A DNA stretch of 64,000 nucleotides, taken from assembly GCA_032209605.1 (NCBI GenBank), contig JASFXZ010000016.1, positions 16,306,001 to 16,370,000 on the forward strand, read 5' to 3'. Position 1 is the stretch's first letter, and every line of letters starts with the position of its first letter. The notes beneath the pieces were generated by a model. The model was not told where the DNA came from, did not search any database, and saw only the letters and a program-made list of their open reading frames with translations. This stretch comes from Mactromeris polynyma. Lineage: Eukaryota > Mollusca > Bivalvia > Venerida > Mactridae. Positions 45,156 through 57,305 of the stretch are shown here, piece by piece. The position numbers and the translations under genes were made by a program.

Positions 45156-45579
45156 CTGAAAAAATATTATGAAGTTGATTTTTGTATTCATCGGGTTTTT
45201 CATCATTTTACAACAATTTTACATTCATATAAGGTAGCCAGTTGACATGAGCAGTTTCCTGCAATACTAACTTGTCCTACAAGCAACTGGCAACTGCTCC
45301 ATTTGGCAGGCTGGAATTTGTCATAAAATACAACCAATATATCTAAAGTAGACATTGTTCAAACGACAACCTTTAATAAGCAAACTTTTTATTTAACAAT
45401 TACTTAATTCCCGCCCAAACATTTACAACATGAACTTACCGGTAATCTAAATGACCATTCTATTATATCTATAGTGTTACCAGCAACTGCATGAAAATGG
45501 TCCTGACAGATAAAAAATGAAGATAAACTAGAGCTTAATACACCAACAATACCGCTTGTCAGACATGTCTTTTACAAAA
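45156..45579. other. 5' flank or first intron of left NLR gene
   Basis: No convincing start exon. A GTAAGT on minus at 45439-45434 has an in-frame stop just upstream in the phase required, so it is not the missing coding exon; an untranslated exon remains possible. Confidence 0.4.
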
Positions 45580-45905
45580 TCCAAGATGGCAGATAGTTGG
45601 ACATCTTGAATGGGATAGGGAAACATTATGTCGCTCAATACAACTAATTGTGTCAATATTCTGTGTGAAGTGTAGAATAAAATCTTCCAAAAACTGTAAT
45701 AGTAATCCAAGATGGGTGACTGGTGGCCATCTTGAATGTGATCGGGAAAGAATCATGTAACACAATACAACTCATCTAGTATACTATTTGAGTGAAGGTT
45801 CGTGAAAATCTAATAAGACTTGTTGAAGTAGTTCGCTCCATTTTAAACAAAAAATCCAAGATGCCGGCCAGTCAGCCATCTTGAATGTGATCAGAAAGAA
45901 AGTTC
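45580..45905 (+). repeat. three diverged direct repeats of about 126-149 bp
   Basis: ATCCAAGATGGC/GTG begins units at 45580, 45706 and 45855. Each is followed 20-25 bp later by CATCTTGAATGTGATC-like sequence. CCAAGATGG and CCATCTTGA within one unit are inverted and could pair. Confidence 0.75.
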
Positions 45906-46965
45906 ATGTTAACAATTACAACTCATTATGTTGATTATTTGTGCTTACGGTTTCCAGGACCAGGGTTTGGCTCCACACCAGCCATTACCAACAATACTCT
46001 TATGAAAGTGACTGCTCCAATCATTTTGATCACTTGGCTGAAATCAGTTATAAATGGCGTCAGCATTACATCAGCACTTCGACAATGCGCAAACAAACCA
46101 ACTCTGCTCCTATATGTACATACATCTATCCCTAAATTGGAAGCTGAAAATATATGTTGAAAATGAAAGATAATAATGGAGAAAATGTTTGTTTCATTTT
46201 GTAATTATCTGTTGACATAAACTACTAGTTAATACAAATATGTTCATACTTGTGCTCTTTCAACTTTTATCTACTTATTGTATTGCCATTATTAATATAG
46301 CTGAAAACGCTGTTTCACGCAAATAATCTCGCCAATGTTGAAAATGTGTAGCGAAGGAATCTAAATATTTTATTATTAAATTACACATTCAAGCATCACT
46401 GAAGTTGAAATTCAAAGTGTAACTATTTAGAGTATTTTCACACAAATAACTGTGCGAATAGTTTCTTTTTCAATTCTAGTATAGGCTCAATTCCGTAAAG
46501 TACGGTTCGTAATACTATCATATTCCTTACATTATGAGAATTCAAAATCTGTAATTATATTATCTTTTTGTTTCAAATTTCTAATATTTACAGGTATGGT
46601 CTCTTTATTTGGTTAAATTATCTGATGACCCAGTAGTAGACTAGATGTAAAACGGACGACTGACACACTTACCGATGTAATCCAATAAGTGCAAACAACA
46701 CAGTCATGCTGTATTTATCGTAATTACTAATTAGCATCTATCTGGATATTGCACTATCGCATTTCTTATTTCAGACAAAAGTTATGTTACGATTTTTACA
46801 ATATTTGGGCAATTGAAAAAGTTATATTTGCGGGTTTTTTATCCCTAATATATGTGCCAGTTGGCATTCGGTAGAAAGTTAAATAGAACACTTACGGTAC
46901 CTAGTCAATAATTCTAAAATATTTATTTTTGGTCAATTTCTGTGTCATTTTTACAAAATACATGT
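45906..46965. other. intergenic, nothing recognised
   Basis: An 84-codon plus frame (45906-46160) without recognisable domain. Two GTAAGT donors on minus near 46670 and 46895 were tested as a missing NLR 5' exon, but the phase or an upstream stop excludes them. Confidence 0.35.
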
Positions 46966-47051
46966 AAAATCAGGCATCGAAAATTCCACTCGCAAATGCG
47001 AGCGAATATCGAGGTCCGACGAGCAGAACTGCAATCATACTCGTCCACACA
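46966..47051 (+). other. possible upstream exon of the hAT-like relic
   Basis: An open stretch reading RHRKFHSQMRANIEVRRAEL, then QSYSSTQ, ends exactly at a consensus donor CAG/GTGAGT (47052). It lies 190 bp before the hAT-like sequence on the same strand. The protein segment itself is not recognised, and the link to the relic is inference. Confidence 0.3.
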
Positions 47052-47239
47052 GGTGAGTGACACTCTCCAGATCCAAATATCAAGTCATTTTATTTTTCTA
47101 CACCAAGATTCCGAAATACATTCCAATTAAAATCCTTGTTGTAAACAGTCAACTCTAAACCGGAAATATGACCACTTGATGGGTAAATATAAGTTATTAC
47201 CGAATGCACATGGTCGAACGCTTTCCTGTAACTCCTGTA

Positions 47240-48780
47240 AGGATTTTTGTTTAAGTTGTGCAGAAGTTCTCAAGGATGATGTGATAGAGGAATGGAAAAG
47301 TGCAAGATGTGTTCTTTCTTGATGGATCCACAGACAATGGAATAATGTATGTCAGATATGTTGACTTGATTGGGAACCTAAAAACTAAACTGGCAGATAT
47401 TTTCCAGCTTCAACATGGCCAAGCTCAATAATGGATCCACAGAAAATGGAATTAGTGAACACGAACGTGTGTATTTCACGTATTTTACTAGATTGGGAAC
47501 CTGAAATCTAAACTGGCAGATATAGTCCAGCTGCAACATGGCCATGCTCAAGGAGTCAAGGATGGAGTTTTACAAGGACTTGAAACAGTCAGAGTCGATG
47601 TAGAATCATTGAGAAATAAGGTGGTTGGGATATATACTGATGGTGAAGCAGTAAATTTGGGACATAAAGGTTGGGCAGTGAAATTGACAATTGATAAGCT
47701 GAGTACTAGGCTAAAAAAGAATAGGGAGTATGAAGATTTAAATGACAACTGCAGTAAATATATTGTTGTTGTCCACTGTGTAGCCCAAACTCTTGAACTT
47801 GCGGCATGTGATTCCAAGAAAGACTGCCCATATCTTGAAGAATTTGAAAGAGTGTTAAAGGGCATATTCAAGTTATATTATTACTCATCAAAGTGCAAAC
47901 GTGAATTATATGCCATTGCCACAAACCTTGACAAAGAATTGAAAAAAATATGGTGGAATACAACAAATAAGATGGATGGGGAGTCAAAATATGTCACTGA
48001 AAGCACTTCTGGATAACTATGAGTTAACTGTTATTCATCTGCAATAAATTGTCTCAGGAAAGGATAATAATTGAGACAAGGCTACAAACTATTTGAAAGA
48101 TCTCACAACTGAAATATTCTTGAGATTCCTTCATTTCATGCTGGACTGGACACACGTGTTAAGTGATGTATCAAAGGTGTATCAGGAGAAACGTTGTCTC
48201 ATATCATGCTAGACTGGACACATGTGTTAAGTGATGTATCAAAGGTGTATCAGGCGAAACATTTCCCAAATTTCTGCAAGAGTGGGCGAACTTAAACTGA
48301 AGTTTTACAAAACAAAAACAAGCAGAGGTAAAATGCTCAGTAATGTTATGGTTGAAAAGGCAAGTGGCACATTCAAGGGCATTGCAATTACACAGCCTCA
48401 AAGAAGAGGCATAGCTCAAGACACTCCATAAATGATCAGCACTGACATTGACACCCTCCTGACCTCCACTGAATTCTCCTTAGAAGAACTGTTTATAAAA
48501 TGCACAGCAGTGTTTTCAGTATCAACAAATGGACTGACATTGATGATGATCCAGGGGGAGTTTTAACAATATGGGGATGAGGAAATTACTTGATAACTAC
48601 GTGAAATATTTCTTATTTAAAGAAGAGAAAGAAAGTGCAAGTGATGAATGGCCTGACTTTAATTGTACATGAAAAAGGAAACAATATAAGTCAGTTCAAG
48701 AAGGCTATGAGAGTATGCTAAAAAGCAATGACACAGATCACATCAAATATGTATCTGTTCTTGTGAAAAAATGAAAATAC
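47240..48780 (+). pseudogene. hAT-like transposase relic (ZNF862/C17orf113-like)
   Basis: The longest open part (47609-48016) reads GIYTDGEAVNLGHKGWAVK, then IVVVHCVAQTLELAACDSKK, then LKGIFKLYYYSSKCKRELYA. These resemble the TDGxxxMLG, HCxxHxLELA and KYYxxSxKRxxEL segments of hAT-type transposases and host proteins derived from them. The relic is broken: FFLDGSTDNGI is interrupted by stops near 47320. A block of about 120 bp is duplicated (AAACTGGCAGATAT at 47387 and AAACTGGCAGATATAGTCCA at 47509). After 47950 the frame shifts, with SLKALLDNYELTVIHLQ-like coding resuming in another frame at 47998. A second 68 bp-spaced duplication carries ACTGGACACACGTGTTAAG (48145 and 48213). No complete transposase can be made from it. 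Confidence 0.72.
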
Positions 48781-49311
48781 ACGCGATTTACTGGTATTGG
48801 TTACTCACTGTTGTGTATTTCTTTCAAAAGTAATTAAGGATAAAAGTAATAAGAGTTAGAAAAGGTCTGACTGTTTCATTATTTTATTTTCACTGAGGTT
48901 TACAGTTTATCATGTTTAAACCATATATATCTCACCTATGTTGAATTAAGTTATTAAATAAATAAACACATTTTCTAACTTTCAACTCAGACCTGATCAA
49001 TGGTCTTTTAGTTAGTCTATACACATATTTGACACTTCTAAACTGTACTGTATATATGTGTCAGATGGTGACATGAAATACTGATTGGATGTATATTGGA
49101 TTCCGACTGGGGCAGACGAAAATTAATGCTGTCTGATTAGGGGTCATGATAAGATTGATATCTAGATAGTGCACACAGTTGACAATATTGTGTATTGTGT
49201 AACATGATATAATATGTTCAAGCCAAAACTGGCCTTGTTACTTTAAGGCATAATTTCTGGAATTTTTGAAATATGTGTTGAATAATTTATTGAAATAATC
49301 CTAATAGTGTA
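48781..49311. other. intergenic, nothing recognised
   Basis: AT-rich sequence with no open frame. Confidence 0.35.
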
Positions 49312-49611
49312 ATGCCTGTCCTCACACTAAATTATTTATTCAACAGACAATTTTGTAAATTTAAAAACAAAATATTTACTACATGGACTTTTAATTCAAG
49401 GTCCAGAAATACTAGAGGTCATAACAAGAAATTGTTCAAAAGAAGAGCTCGCACTGAATCAAGGCTTAATTCTTATAGCTTCAGGCTGATAGATATCTGG
49501 AATGATTTACCAGAAGAAGTAGTCAATGCACCCACAATAAACTGTTACAAGTCAACTCTCAATAAGTTATGGGGTACCCCCAATAAGTTTGACGCTATAT
49601 GTTATAAATAA
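49312..49611 (+). mobile_element. 3' end of a non-LTR retrotransposon ORF2 (reverse transcriptase C-terminus)
   Basis: About 99 codons to the TAA at 49609. TRGHNKKLFKRRARTESRLN, then SYSFRLIDIWNDLPEEVVNA, then PTINCYKSTLNKLW is the typical C-terminal tail of reverse transcriptases of jockey/CR1-like non-LTR elements: F..R..WN.LP..VV.A.s...FK..LdkxW. The polymerase domain itself is missing, as expected of a 5'-truncated insertion. Confidence 0.82.
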
Positions 49612-50336
49612 GAATAAATACAGAAGAGTGTCCAAATTGAGTAATGTAAATAGTGAACAACACTAATGATTAGTGGTAAATTATATGTCTTGATAAGAGT
49701 CCTTACCAAGTTATTGTCTTGTCAATATTGTTCTGATAAAGATGACTTTGTGAATATGTAATTGATTAAATGTAAACTCGAGTTGTGAAAGCTAATAGTG
49801 ATAGTAAAATTTATCAATAACTGATAATAGAAATGTATAATGAAATATCAACTGGAAGTACTGTACATTTAGGGAAAACGATACCTACAGGACTAAAGAA
49901 ACTTAATAGTTTATTCAGCCAAGCTGCATCTGGTCTCGGAATTACATGAACTACAATGAGCTTTTTTAAGGAAATTATGGCCTTTTCGATACTATAGACT
50001 ATTTTAATCATTTAAATGTTCTGTAAACAGTCGTTTTCATTTGGCTATTCCTGCTTTCAACTCAAAAATCTCTAAAACAAATCATATCTTCTGCTATGCT
50101 GCAGTAACAAAGCGGAGTTAGAGTAATAATCATTCCATCGAATTTAAAAACAATGCTAACAACTGGACATTTTTCTAGAGGAGATTGTCAATAAATGCAC
50201 CGCTTACATACTGCTAACAAAATGGCGTAAATGTTATTTATAACTTTTAAAGTTGTTATACAGTGAGTACACCGCGTACACGGTCAGGGAGCATATCGTG
50301 CGAATAATTGTGAGTAATATCGACGTCAGTCAAGAA
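49612..50336. other. intergenic, nothing recognised
   Basis: It may begin with the 3' untranslated region of the retrotransposon. No other feature recognised. Confidence 0.35.
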
Positions 50337-50392
50337 AGAGCTAGGAGAGTATGCTAAAAAGCAATGACACAGATCACAACAAAAATATGGTT
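50337..50392 (+). repeat. duplicated fragment of the hAT-like relic
   Basis: GAGAGTATGCTAAAAAGCAA followed by TGACACAGATCACA is identical to bases near 48710-48745. A second small piece of the same element or of its flank. Confidence 0.7.
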
Positions 50393-50896
50393 AAATCTTA
50401 AATTACATTTTCTTCATCGTATAAAGAATTTGTATTCAAACTAAACACACAATAGTTTTCTTTGTATTTTGAATACGTTCGTATTACCGCGGCTTTACCG
50501 AGTCATAAGGAAAATTAAATAATTCAAAAGATTGAGTAATAAGACACCATCATAATTGTGGTCCTTTCATACAAGCCGTGTGATATCACGGACCTATATA
50601 CTTGGAGGTTTGAATACTATATAGAGGCGTTCCGAACATTAACTGTCATGTTTCTGAAAGAGATGTTTGAATTTGAAATATAACTACTTAGATGTTATTG
50701 AGATAGCTATTACAACTACCTTAAAGTTAATAAAAACCACAAATTATTGATGTACTGGAGATTACATTTTTCCTTTTGTTATGTTACTCCACTTGAAACA
50801 TGAACATGCATGTATATATATTTTGCGCATTCTACAACGATTGGTATAGAATGTAGTAAATGTATGTTATTGTAAATCACCAACCTACAGTCGAAC
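50393..50896. other. intergenic, nothing recognised
   Basis: AT-rich sequence with no open frame. Confidence 0.35.
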
Positions 50897-51112
50897 CTAC
50901 AGGTCAAATGTATGTCTGCTTAATCGGAACCTGGCTATAAAATCGTCCACATTGTAATGTTGCAAAACAGAAGTAACAAATTTCTCAAATCTGACTTTCT
51001 TATCGAGCACCAATCTGTCTGCAATCACAAAACTGCAGTAAATGAAATTATATTTTGATGCGACTGTGTCAACTAAATCGTTATGGTCTTCTGACACTAA
51101 GTTCGTATACAA
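50897..51112 (-). pseudogene. possible Harbinger (HARBI1-like) transposase N-terminal fragment
   Basis: A 71-codon minus frame ends VLQHYNVDDFIARFRLSRHT, then FDL and a stop. The pattern D-F-x-x-x-F-R-L-S-R-x-T-F resembles the segment before the DDE domain of PIF/Harbinger transposases (DFkxhFRmsR.tF). No DDE residues are present. Short, and recognised from one motif only. Confidence 0.35.
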
Positions 51113-52576
51113 TCAAAATCATATGGGTCATTTTTATTCGACTAAACCGTCTGTTTGTTTTTTCAAATCTTAATCATAACTGGTTTAAGTTTTTCAACCA
51201 AACTACAACAAAACTGAAACCTCAAACCTTAACTAGGTTTTGCAAAACAAATTCGCCCTGTATTTCAGGGAGCATACATAAACCTGTTAGTAGTTTAAGT
51301 ATATACTATAGGCGGTAACCAGTTAATACAGTTTATAAGTGTGTTAATGTTCAATTTGGACATCAAAAATAGTCAACTTCTGCCAAATCAGCCCGAAAGT
51401 TTTAATATCTACACTATTTCACAGAGTTTATGACGAAATGGCCCCTTATTCACTAGTGACAAGGATTTGTACTGAAGGCTGACTGGGAGTAGGTACAGGA
51501 GGGGCTGTCCCCTGGAAATTTGTTAAAATGTTGGTACTTGTATCATTTGGACGTTCTGTATTTTGTACAAGATAATACTAGTGCAATTCTCGAGAATGAG
51601 TCTTAAAAGTTTGACCCTGAAATACAACAAAAGCCACCATTTCATATACATATATTTGAAAAAATGTTAAAAAAATAAACCCCTCCCGAACCTAGCCCCA
51701 CTCGGTGCTGTGCACTCAAGTCGGGAATTTCTGTATCCGGGCCTGGTTAGTCAAGAAAGTTTAAATCGTTTACGAAACGCTAAATATGGATGTGTCCGCG
51801 TACTGTTCCGGTCTGTCTATATATCTAGAACGCGGAAGTAGAAAAAGGAAGTCGTCTGATCAGCGTTAATATTTACATCGAAAACCACATTTATCATGAC
51901 TCAAAACTATATGACTAATTCCAATAACAACAAAATACAGACACATTTAAACATTACCTTGTTTTGTAGATTAAGACGACATTATGTTCTGCGGCGATGG
52001 CCTTCTAATGGCGGTCTGCTGTGCAGTTACCCTTGCAGCGTTTGAGGACTGACGTCACGCGCACTGTGTTCATCACGTGACATAAACCCATACGATACTG
52101 TTCAACGATGTTATCAAAGAGCTTTGGTCTTTGATGTTAGGTTTTGAAAAAAAATATTTAGGGACTGTACAGAGTTTAGAGTAGAAAATATTATTTGTTT
52201 TTTGTATTGCTTTATTGAACGTAAAACAGCTACAGTTGATAAGACTGTCTTAGGTCTGTGGTGATTTGGGTTCATTGAGGGCCGAGCACGTACCTATAGC
52301 CTCTACAGGTCGCTAAATAGAAGCTCTGTCAAAATATTTATTATATTATATGTTTTACTAGCCTCTAGCTGGATATATTGCTATTAAAGTATTCGACAAA
52401 TTCCCGCAAAAACATCTACTTTGTAAGTTAGAATATAATGGTATAACATGTAATGCATTGGATCAGATTTCTGATTTTATTGAGGACATAACGCAGACAG
52501 TTGTCCTCATTCCCATACGTGTTTGCCCTTGCTCGTTTCTCTGTCCCTAATGTTTCGTAAGCTGTTGTTTCCTTGG
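51113..52576. other. intergenic, nothing recognised
   Basis: No gene recognised. GACTGACGTCACGCGCAC (52049-52066) holds a CRE-like TGACGTCA, followed by CATCACGTGACA, an E-box. These could be promoter elements of an unseen gene or chance. Confidence 0.35.
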
Positions 52577-52650
52577 GGATCTGTTTGAGGAAGCATTGTT
52601 TTATGTATGTGTCGTTCACTGTAACACCTTAATCTCTCTTTGCTTGACTT
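52577..52650 (+). repeat. dispersed repeat family H, copy 3
   Basis: GGATCTGTTTGAGGAAGCAT, then TATGTATGTGTCGTTCACTG and TAATCTCTCTTTGC, as in the copies at 8529 and 20348. Confidence 0.55.
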
Positions 52651-55600
52651 TGCAATGTTTAGTAGTACTGGTTCAGCAAAATTGCAGCATTTTTATGTAC
52701 AAACTTATCGAGATCTCGTCCAAATTAGGTCCCAGGGCAAGGTGTTCTGAGTGCAATGCACCCGAGCGACTCGGTACTTTTCGCAGATTTGATAGAATTA
52801 AAACTCAAACTAGTTTCACCCCTTGTGTTCGGTTTTAGTTTATATACGTCGCAGTACTTTTATTGGAATCCGAGTTAGTTAGGTTAACTATGGACAGAAA
52901 GTGGTTACAGCTTTAGATGAATGTAATTTTATATATTCAAATTCTATAAGAAATGTGTATTAAACATTTTGACCACAGAGACAAATCACCCGTCAGATAT
53001 TTGATTCAAGTATTTTGTTATATCGTATATGATGTATATATCTGGTGTACATATAGCTACAAGTGCTACAAGAATGTGTATGTGTATATTCAAACACTGA
53101 ATGAGATAAGCACAAAACATGGGTTATAGCTATAAAACTGTTTCTTAAAATTGTTCCAAAAGCGTAATCATAGTTATAATCTGCTTTGAAAATTTAAAAC
53201 TAGCAATATTCATTTACCATGCAAAGGGGCATTATAAACGCATGCACATTTCTGTGGGATTAAAAGCTGTTCTCTTGAGGATGGTAATAAATTGTATTTT
53301 GTACAAATGACAGACACACACTCATATAAATGATCTTGTTTAAGAGATTATTTTTGCAAATATTTCCCTATATATTTCTATATTTATCCGTACGAATTCA
53401 ATTGCAAACGTAGTATAGTGCAAACGCCCATCAGCGGCTACTTCCCTTTACAGTAACGATTGTTATCACAATTTTTAAACCCAAGTCGCTTTCTTATTTC
53501 CACAGTTGTTTCTATCCAAACTAATAAAATTACATATTGTGAACTTTTCCAATAAATAGTAATGGAAAGATTTTCGGTTAAACTTTGTTTCATAAGAGAT
53601 ATATAAACAGAGATCTGACCTTTTCGGAGAGACAGAGTGTGTCTGTGATGTTAAATACGGAGAAAGTTTGAATCAGGGACCGTTTAGTTTTATCCCGCCT
53701 TGAATAAATCAACTGTTTCTTCGGGTACCAGCCCGGTTGAAGGGTCATGTGACAATCTATAAAGACAGGGATTAAATAGCGGGTGCTCGCACCGTTTATT
53801 CGGCAAAGGAAAACCACACATTTAAAACTCTACGCAAGTTTTTGTGGTAGTTGTCTCCGGGTTAGGGTTATTCGCCAGTACTTCGTCCAAAGTGTAGTTA
53901 ACCTTAGCATAACGGTCCGGCAATCCGTAGACCCGAGTACGAATTGACTTACCCTGTCCCCACGAAATACTCAGAATATAGAGGACAACCTCGTTATTTT
54001 CGTATGGTCAATAGAAATGCTATACTTGTATAGGAGGTACAAAAAAAGAATCACAGTTCATGGAACGACAATGCCTGAAAGTAGGTCTACATGAACGTAC
54101 ACGGTGACAGAAGACGTTATACATCTAGTTATAAACAAAATCAACGAAATCTTTTCACAACTAAAATATGGAAGTGGCAAATACGGGCGAGCTTCTGGAT
54201 GGGTGAGCGGCTGAACGATGTTAAACCTGTTGGTTCCACGGAGTAAAGTCAGTTGTGATGGATGTTCTGGAACGAAAGTTGGTTTATAATTATGAATATT
54301 TTAATTTGATAAATATTGGGATAACCATGTGGTGTCCGTAAGTCTAGTTCAAGAGCAAACTAATTCCATACAACATAGTTTAGTATATTATATATATACG
54401 TAACTATTTCGTTTGTGTACCACAGTCCACCCTCAGACTTCATAATCACTTCCAGATCTCATTTACACTCAAATCTCTAAAGTGGTCAAGAAGATTTTCC
54501 GGCACATATTCAACATTATCAAACATTTTTCACACTCAGTATGACTCACTCAGACTAATAGAAGTAAATTGTGTAGTTTGAGTGATGGATATAAGTATCC
54601 GTTATAATCCCGGACCCTGGCTAAGTCAGCGAACTGCCGTTGATAATGGAAATACTGTTGATACTGCGCTCAACTCAATCTCATCTCGCGCCAAATTCAT
54701 GGCTTATGAAGTCCGCAGTAGTATATTGTTCCAAGTAAGATGCTCTGGTTCAGGGTTCGAGCGATCCATCGACCACTGCGCCTCCCCAGCATTACATAAC
54801 TGTTCATAGACGCCCACAGTGCTGTATAAAGTACATCGTGGTTTACTTGAACATTTCCTCAATTAACACAGATACAAGTACAATGTATACAAAACCACCT
54901 CTGTAATCTTAGTTTGGATTGAAAGTTAGACATTTATAATCTAATTTAGTCTCTATCAATAACAGGTTTTGACCTACCTCTCAAACGCATGCCTTTATAT
55001 GGGTGTTGGCATATAGTAAAATACTTAACTTGGACAAAGCTGTACAATATTTCACTATGTGTGTGTACTCAAATCGCTGACGAAGCGTATGAGAGAGACA
55101 ATAAGTTTCTACAGGTAACGCCCCTTATAAAACTGGTTTGAACATTTAACGGTATGAAATTAAGTGGCCCGCAAATTTACCACCCTTGACTGGCTGTTGA
55201 AAATATTACCATCAGTGTTAACCAAATACTAATTTGTCGTCTAACTTTTCTGCTACATTATAAATTTTGATAAGCAGGCTTTTTGGGTCAGTCAAATGCG
55301 AATTTTGAGTTTCAATTGTTTGAGGTATGGGTAATAATGAAGTTATCAGTGCATTTATTTTGAAGACTACGGCACTGTATATAGCGACCAATTAGAACTG
55401 CATTTGTGTGTAGTTGACCCCAACTTTAGACAACACTTATCAATAAGTGATATCATGCGAGTAAATAAATTGTGAAAATAAACACTCCACTACGGACATT
55501 GGACTTGTTATTATGTGTATCGGAAGCGAATATATCAATCACTTTGTTTAAGTATGTTTACGATAAATTACTTGTCTGTGTAATTCATTTATTGTATGAT

Positions 55601-56124
55601 ACACGTGTTCACGTTGTTTACCACCAGGGAACCCGTTCGGGTAGATGAGTAAGTAAAGGCGCTACTCAGCTGCCAAACTCCGATTTACGACGGTGGTAAT
55701 AATTCGAAGATCGGATGAGACGTATATTACGTACTACGACATGTTAATACCATGCTGCCATGAGTACTCTATTTTAAATTATCGAATTTTGCTTCAATTG
55801 GATATTCTTTGCAGAATACACAGCAGTGTATAAACACTTTACAAATATCCGAAATACGATTCCGCACCAAAATTCGTTTAACGGGTTATTAGAACGATGT
55901 CACCCGTATGAGTCTGTATATGATACCATGGAATGCGCATGCGCGCTAGTCAATACTAAATATAGTAACAAATTCGGATATAAGCAATCCATGCATATTT
56001 ACGGATGTAATCTATTATCAGATCTGTGGGAGAATGGAAATACGACCACCATTAGGACCTTTGAAAACTGGTCTTATTATTGAGGTTTAATACAAAGCAA
56101 AATAGTTGAAAGTGTTCTTTGTGA
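52651..56124. other. intergenic, no gene recognised
   Basis: Open frames of 75-85 codons (53590-53817 minus, 54582-54809 plus, 55826-56083 plus) have no recognisable domains. A family A fragment occurs at the right end (56038-56105). Confidence 0.4.
56038..56105 (-). mobile_element. family A MITE, fragment
   Basis: AATACGACCACCATTAGGAC, then CTGGTCTTATTATTGAGGTT: inner part of a reverse copy without the outer ends. Confidence 0.65.
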
Positions 56125-56531
56125 AGGTGAAATCGTGAATTCCTGAATTTCTGATTTGAATTCTCCAAGGAGAGAAATAATGAAGCGTAAACGTCACTGC
56201 CGGTCTGTCGTAATTACTAGAGGCATTGTCGATACACTAATTACATTTGATTCGGAATTCGGAGACACGTGGGGAGGTAATTCAGAAACATGCAATGTTA
56301 AGTTGACAAAATGATTGTCTGGATTACTTCCCTTATATATGTTAAAACAACAACTTATTTTAAAAAACGTATTTATATTATGCATTAAAGCATTTCATAA
56401 CGCAAACATAAAGCTAGGCTCTAATTTAACAAACTGTTCTCTTACAAAAATTCTTTACAGTATGATTTAGTTTGACGTTTTGCTTATCTGCACATACTCA
56501 AACTACTATATCATAATGTTCATGAAATGTA

Positions 56532-56704
56532 CAGTAAAACCTCAATAATAAGACCGCCATTGGGACACTTGAACACGGGTCGTCATAATGAGGTTGTCTT
56601 AATATTGAGGTTACATAAAAGCAAAACAAAGAAAATATACTCGAAATTGTGTTCTTAGTTTAGAGTTGGTTTTATTTATGAAGTGGTATTTATGTGAGGT
56701 TTAA
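56532..56704 (-). mobile_element. family A MITE present only in the right duplication copy
   Basis: Starts CAGTAAAACCTCAATAATAA after TA; the right end has decayed (GTGAGGTTTAATTTAAA). It lies directly beside the shared copy at 56713. The left duplication copy has unrelated flank at this position, so it was inserted here after the duplication or lost there. Confidence 0.8.
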
Positions 56705-56712
56705 TTTAAATA

Positions 56713-56878
56713 CAGTATACCTCACATAAAGACCACCTTAATAATAAGACCACCTCAGAATTTAGACCGCAAGTCCATTTTCAGTGTTGTTGTTTTTTCA
56801 ACAATATTAATACCACGTACCTCAATAAGACCAGTTTTCAAGGGTCCCGATGGTGGTCTTATTATTGAGGTTTTACTG
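56713..56878 (+). mobile_element. family A MITE (shared by both duplication copies)
   Basis: Starts CAGTATACCTCACATAAAGA, ends TTATTGAGGTTTTACTG, TA outside both ends. Counterpart of 37967-38144. Confidence 0.87.
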
Positions 56879-56995
56879 TATTACAAATGTATGATACAGA
56901 ACATTAATTAACTTAAGTAACTGGCATAAGATAAATTTTGTGTACGTCTACATAATAATAACTAAAGCTAAATTGTTTAACTATATATTGATATA

Positions 56996-57145
56996 CAATC
57001 GGACCTCGTTTATTCGACAATATTCGAATTCTTGGTGTCATCCGAAATAAATATAAGGTACCGAAGTATCTTCTTAGGCACGTCAAATTGAAATAGGTAA
57101 TTCGAAACCATGTATTATTCGAATTCGAATGATCGAGGTCAGACT
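56996..57145 (+). mobile_element. family C MITE (shared by both duplication copies)
   Basis: Starts CAATCGGACCTCGTTTATTC, ends GATCGAGGTCAGACTG, TA outside both ends. Counterpart of 38308-38448. Confidence 0.82.
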
Positions 57146-57239
57146 GTATTTTGTTTTAAACCGCAATTTTGTTTCATAGAGTGTATGAGTGTATGCAAAC
57201 AAAAGTAGAGAACACAATGTTACAAAATATTTAGTTATT

Positions 57240-57305
57240 ACAGGGAACGCAACATACGCGTCAAACCCACGACTTATAGATTAACAGCCTTCAAGTGCTG
57301 ATCAC
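57240..57305 (-). repeat. possible tRNA-like SINE fragment
   Basis: Counterpart of 38565-38635: on minus, AAGTCGTGGGTTTGACGC resembles a T-arm/B box. No A box. Confidence 0.35.

Noticed and set aside
45434..45439. GTAAGT on minus as donor of the missing NLR start exon
   Set aside because: An in-frame TAG lies just upstream in the only phase that joins to the HEPN exon.
53870..53960. tRNA-like sequence (GTCCGGCAATCCGTAGACCC, GAGTACGAATTG)
   Set aside because: No A box at the right distance and no arm pairing.
54582..54809. 75-codon plus-strand frame
   Set aside because: No recognisable domain or supporting context.
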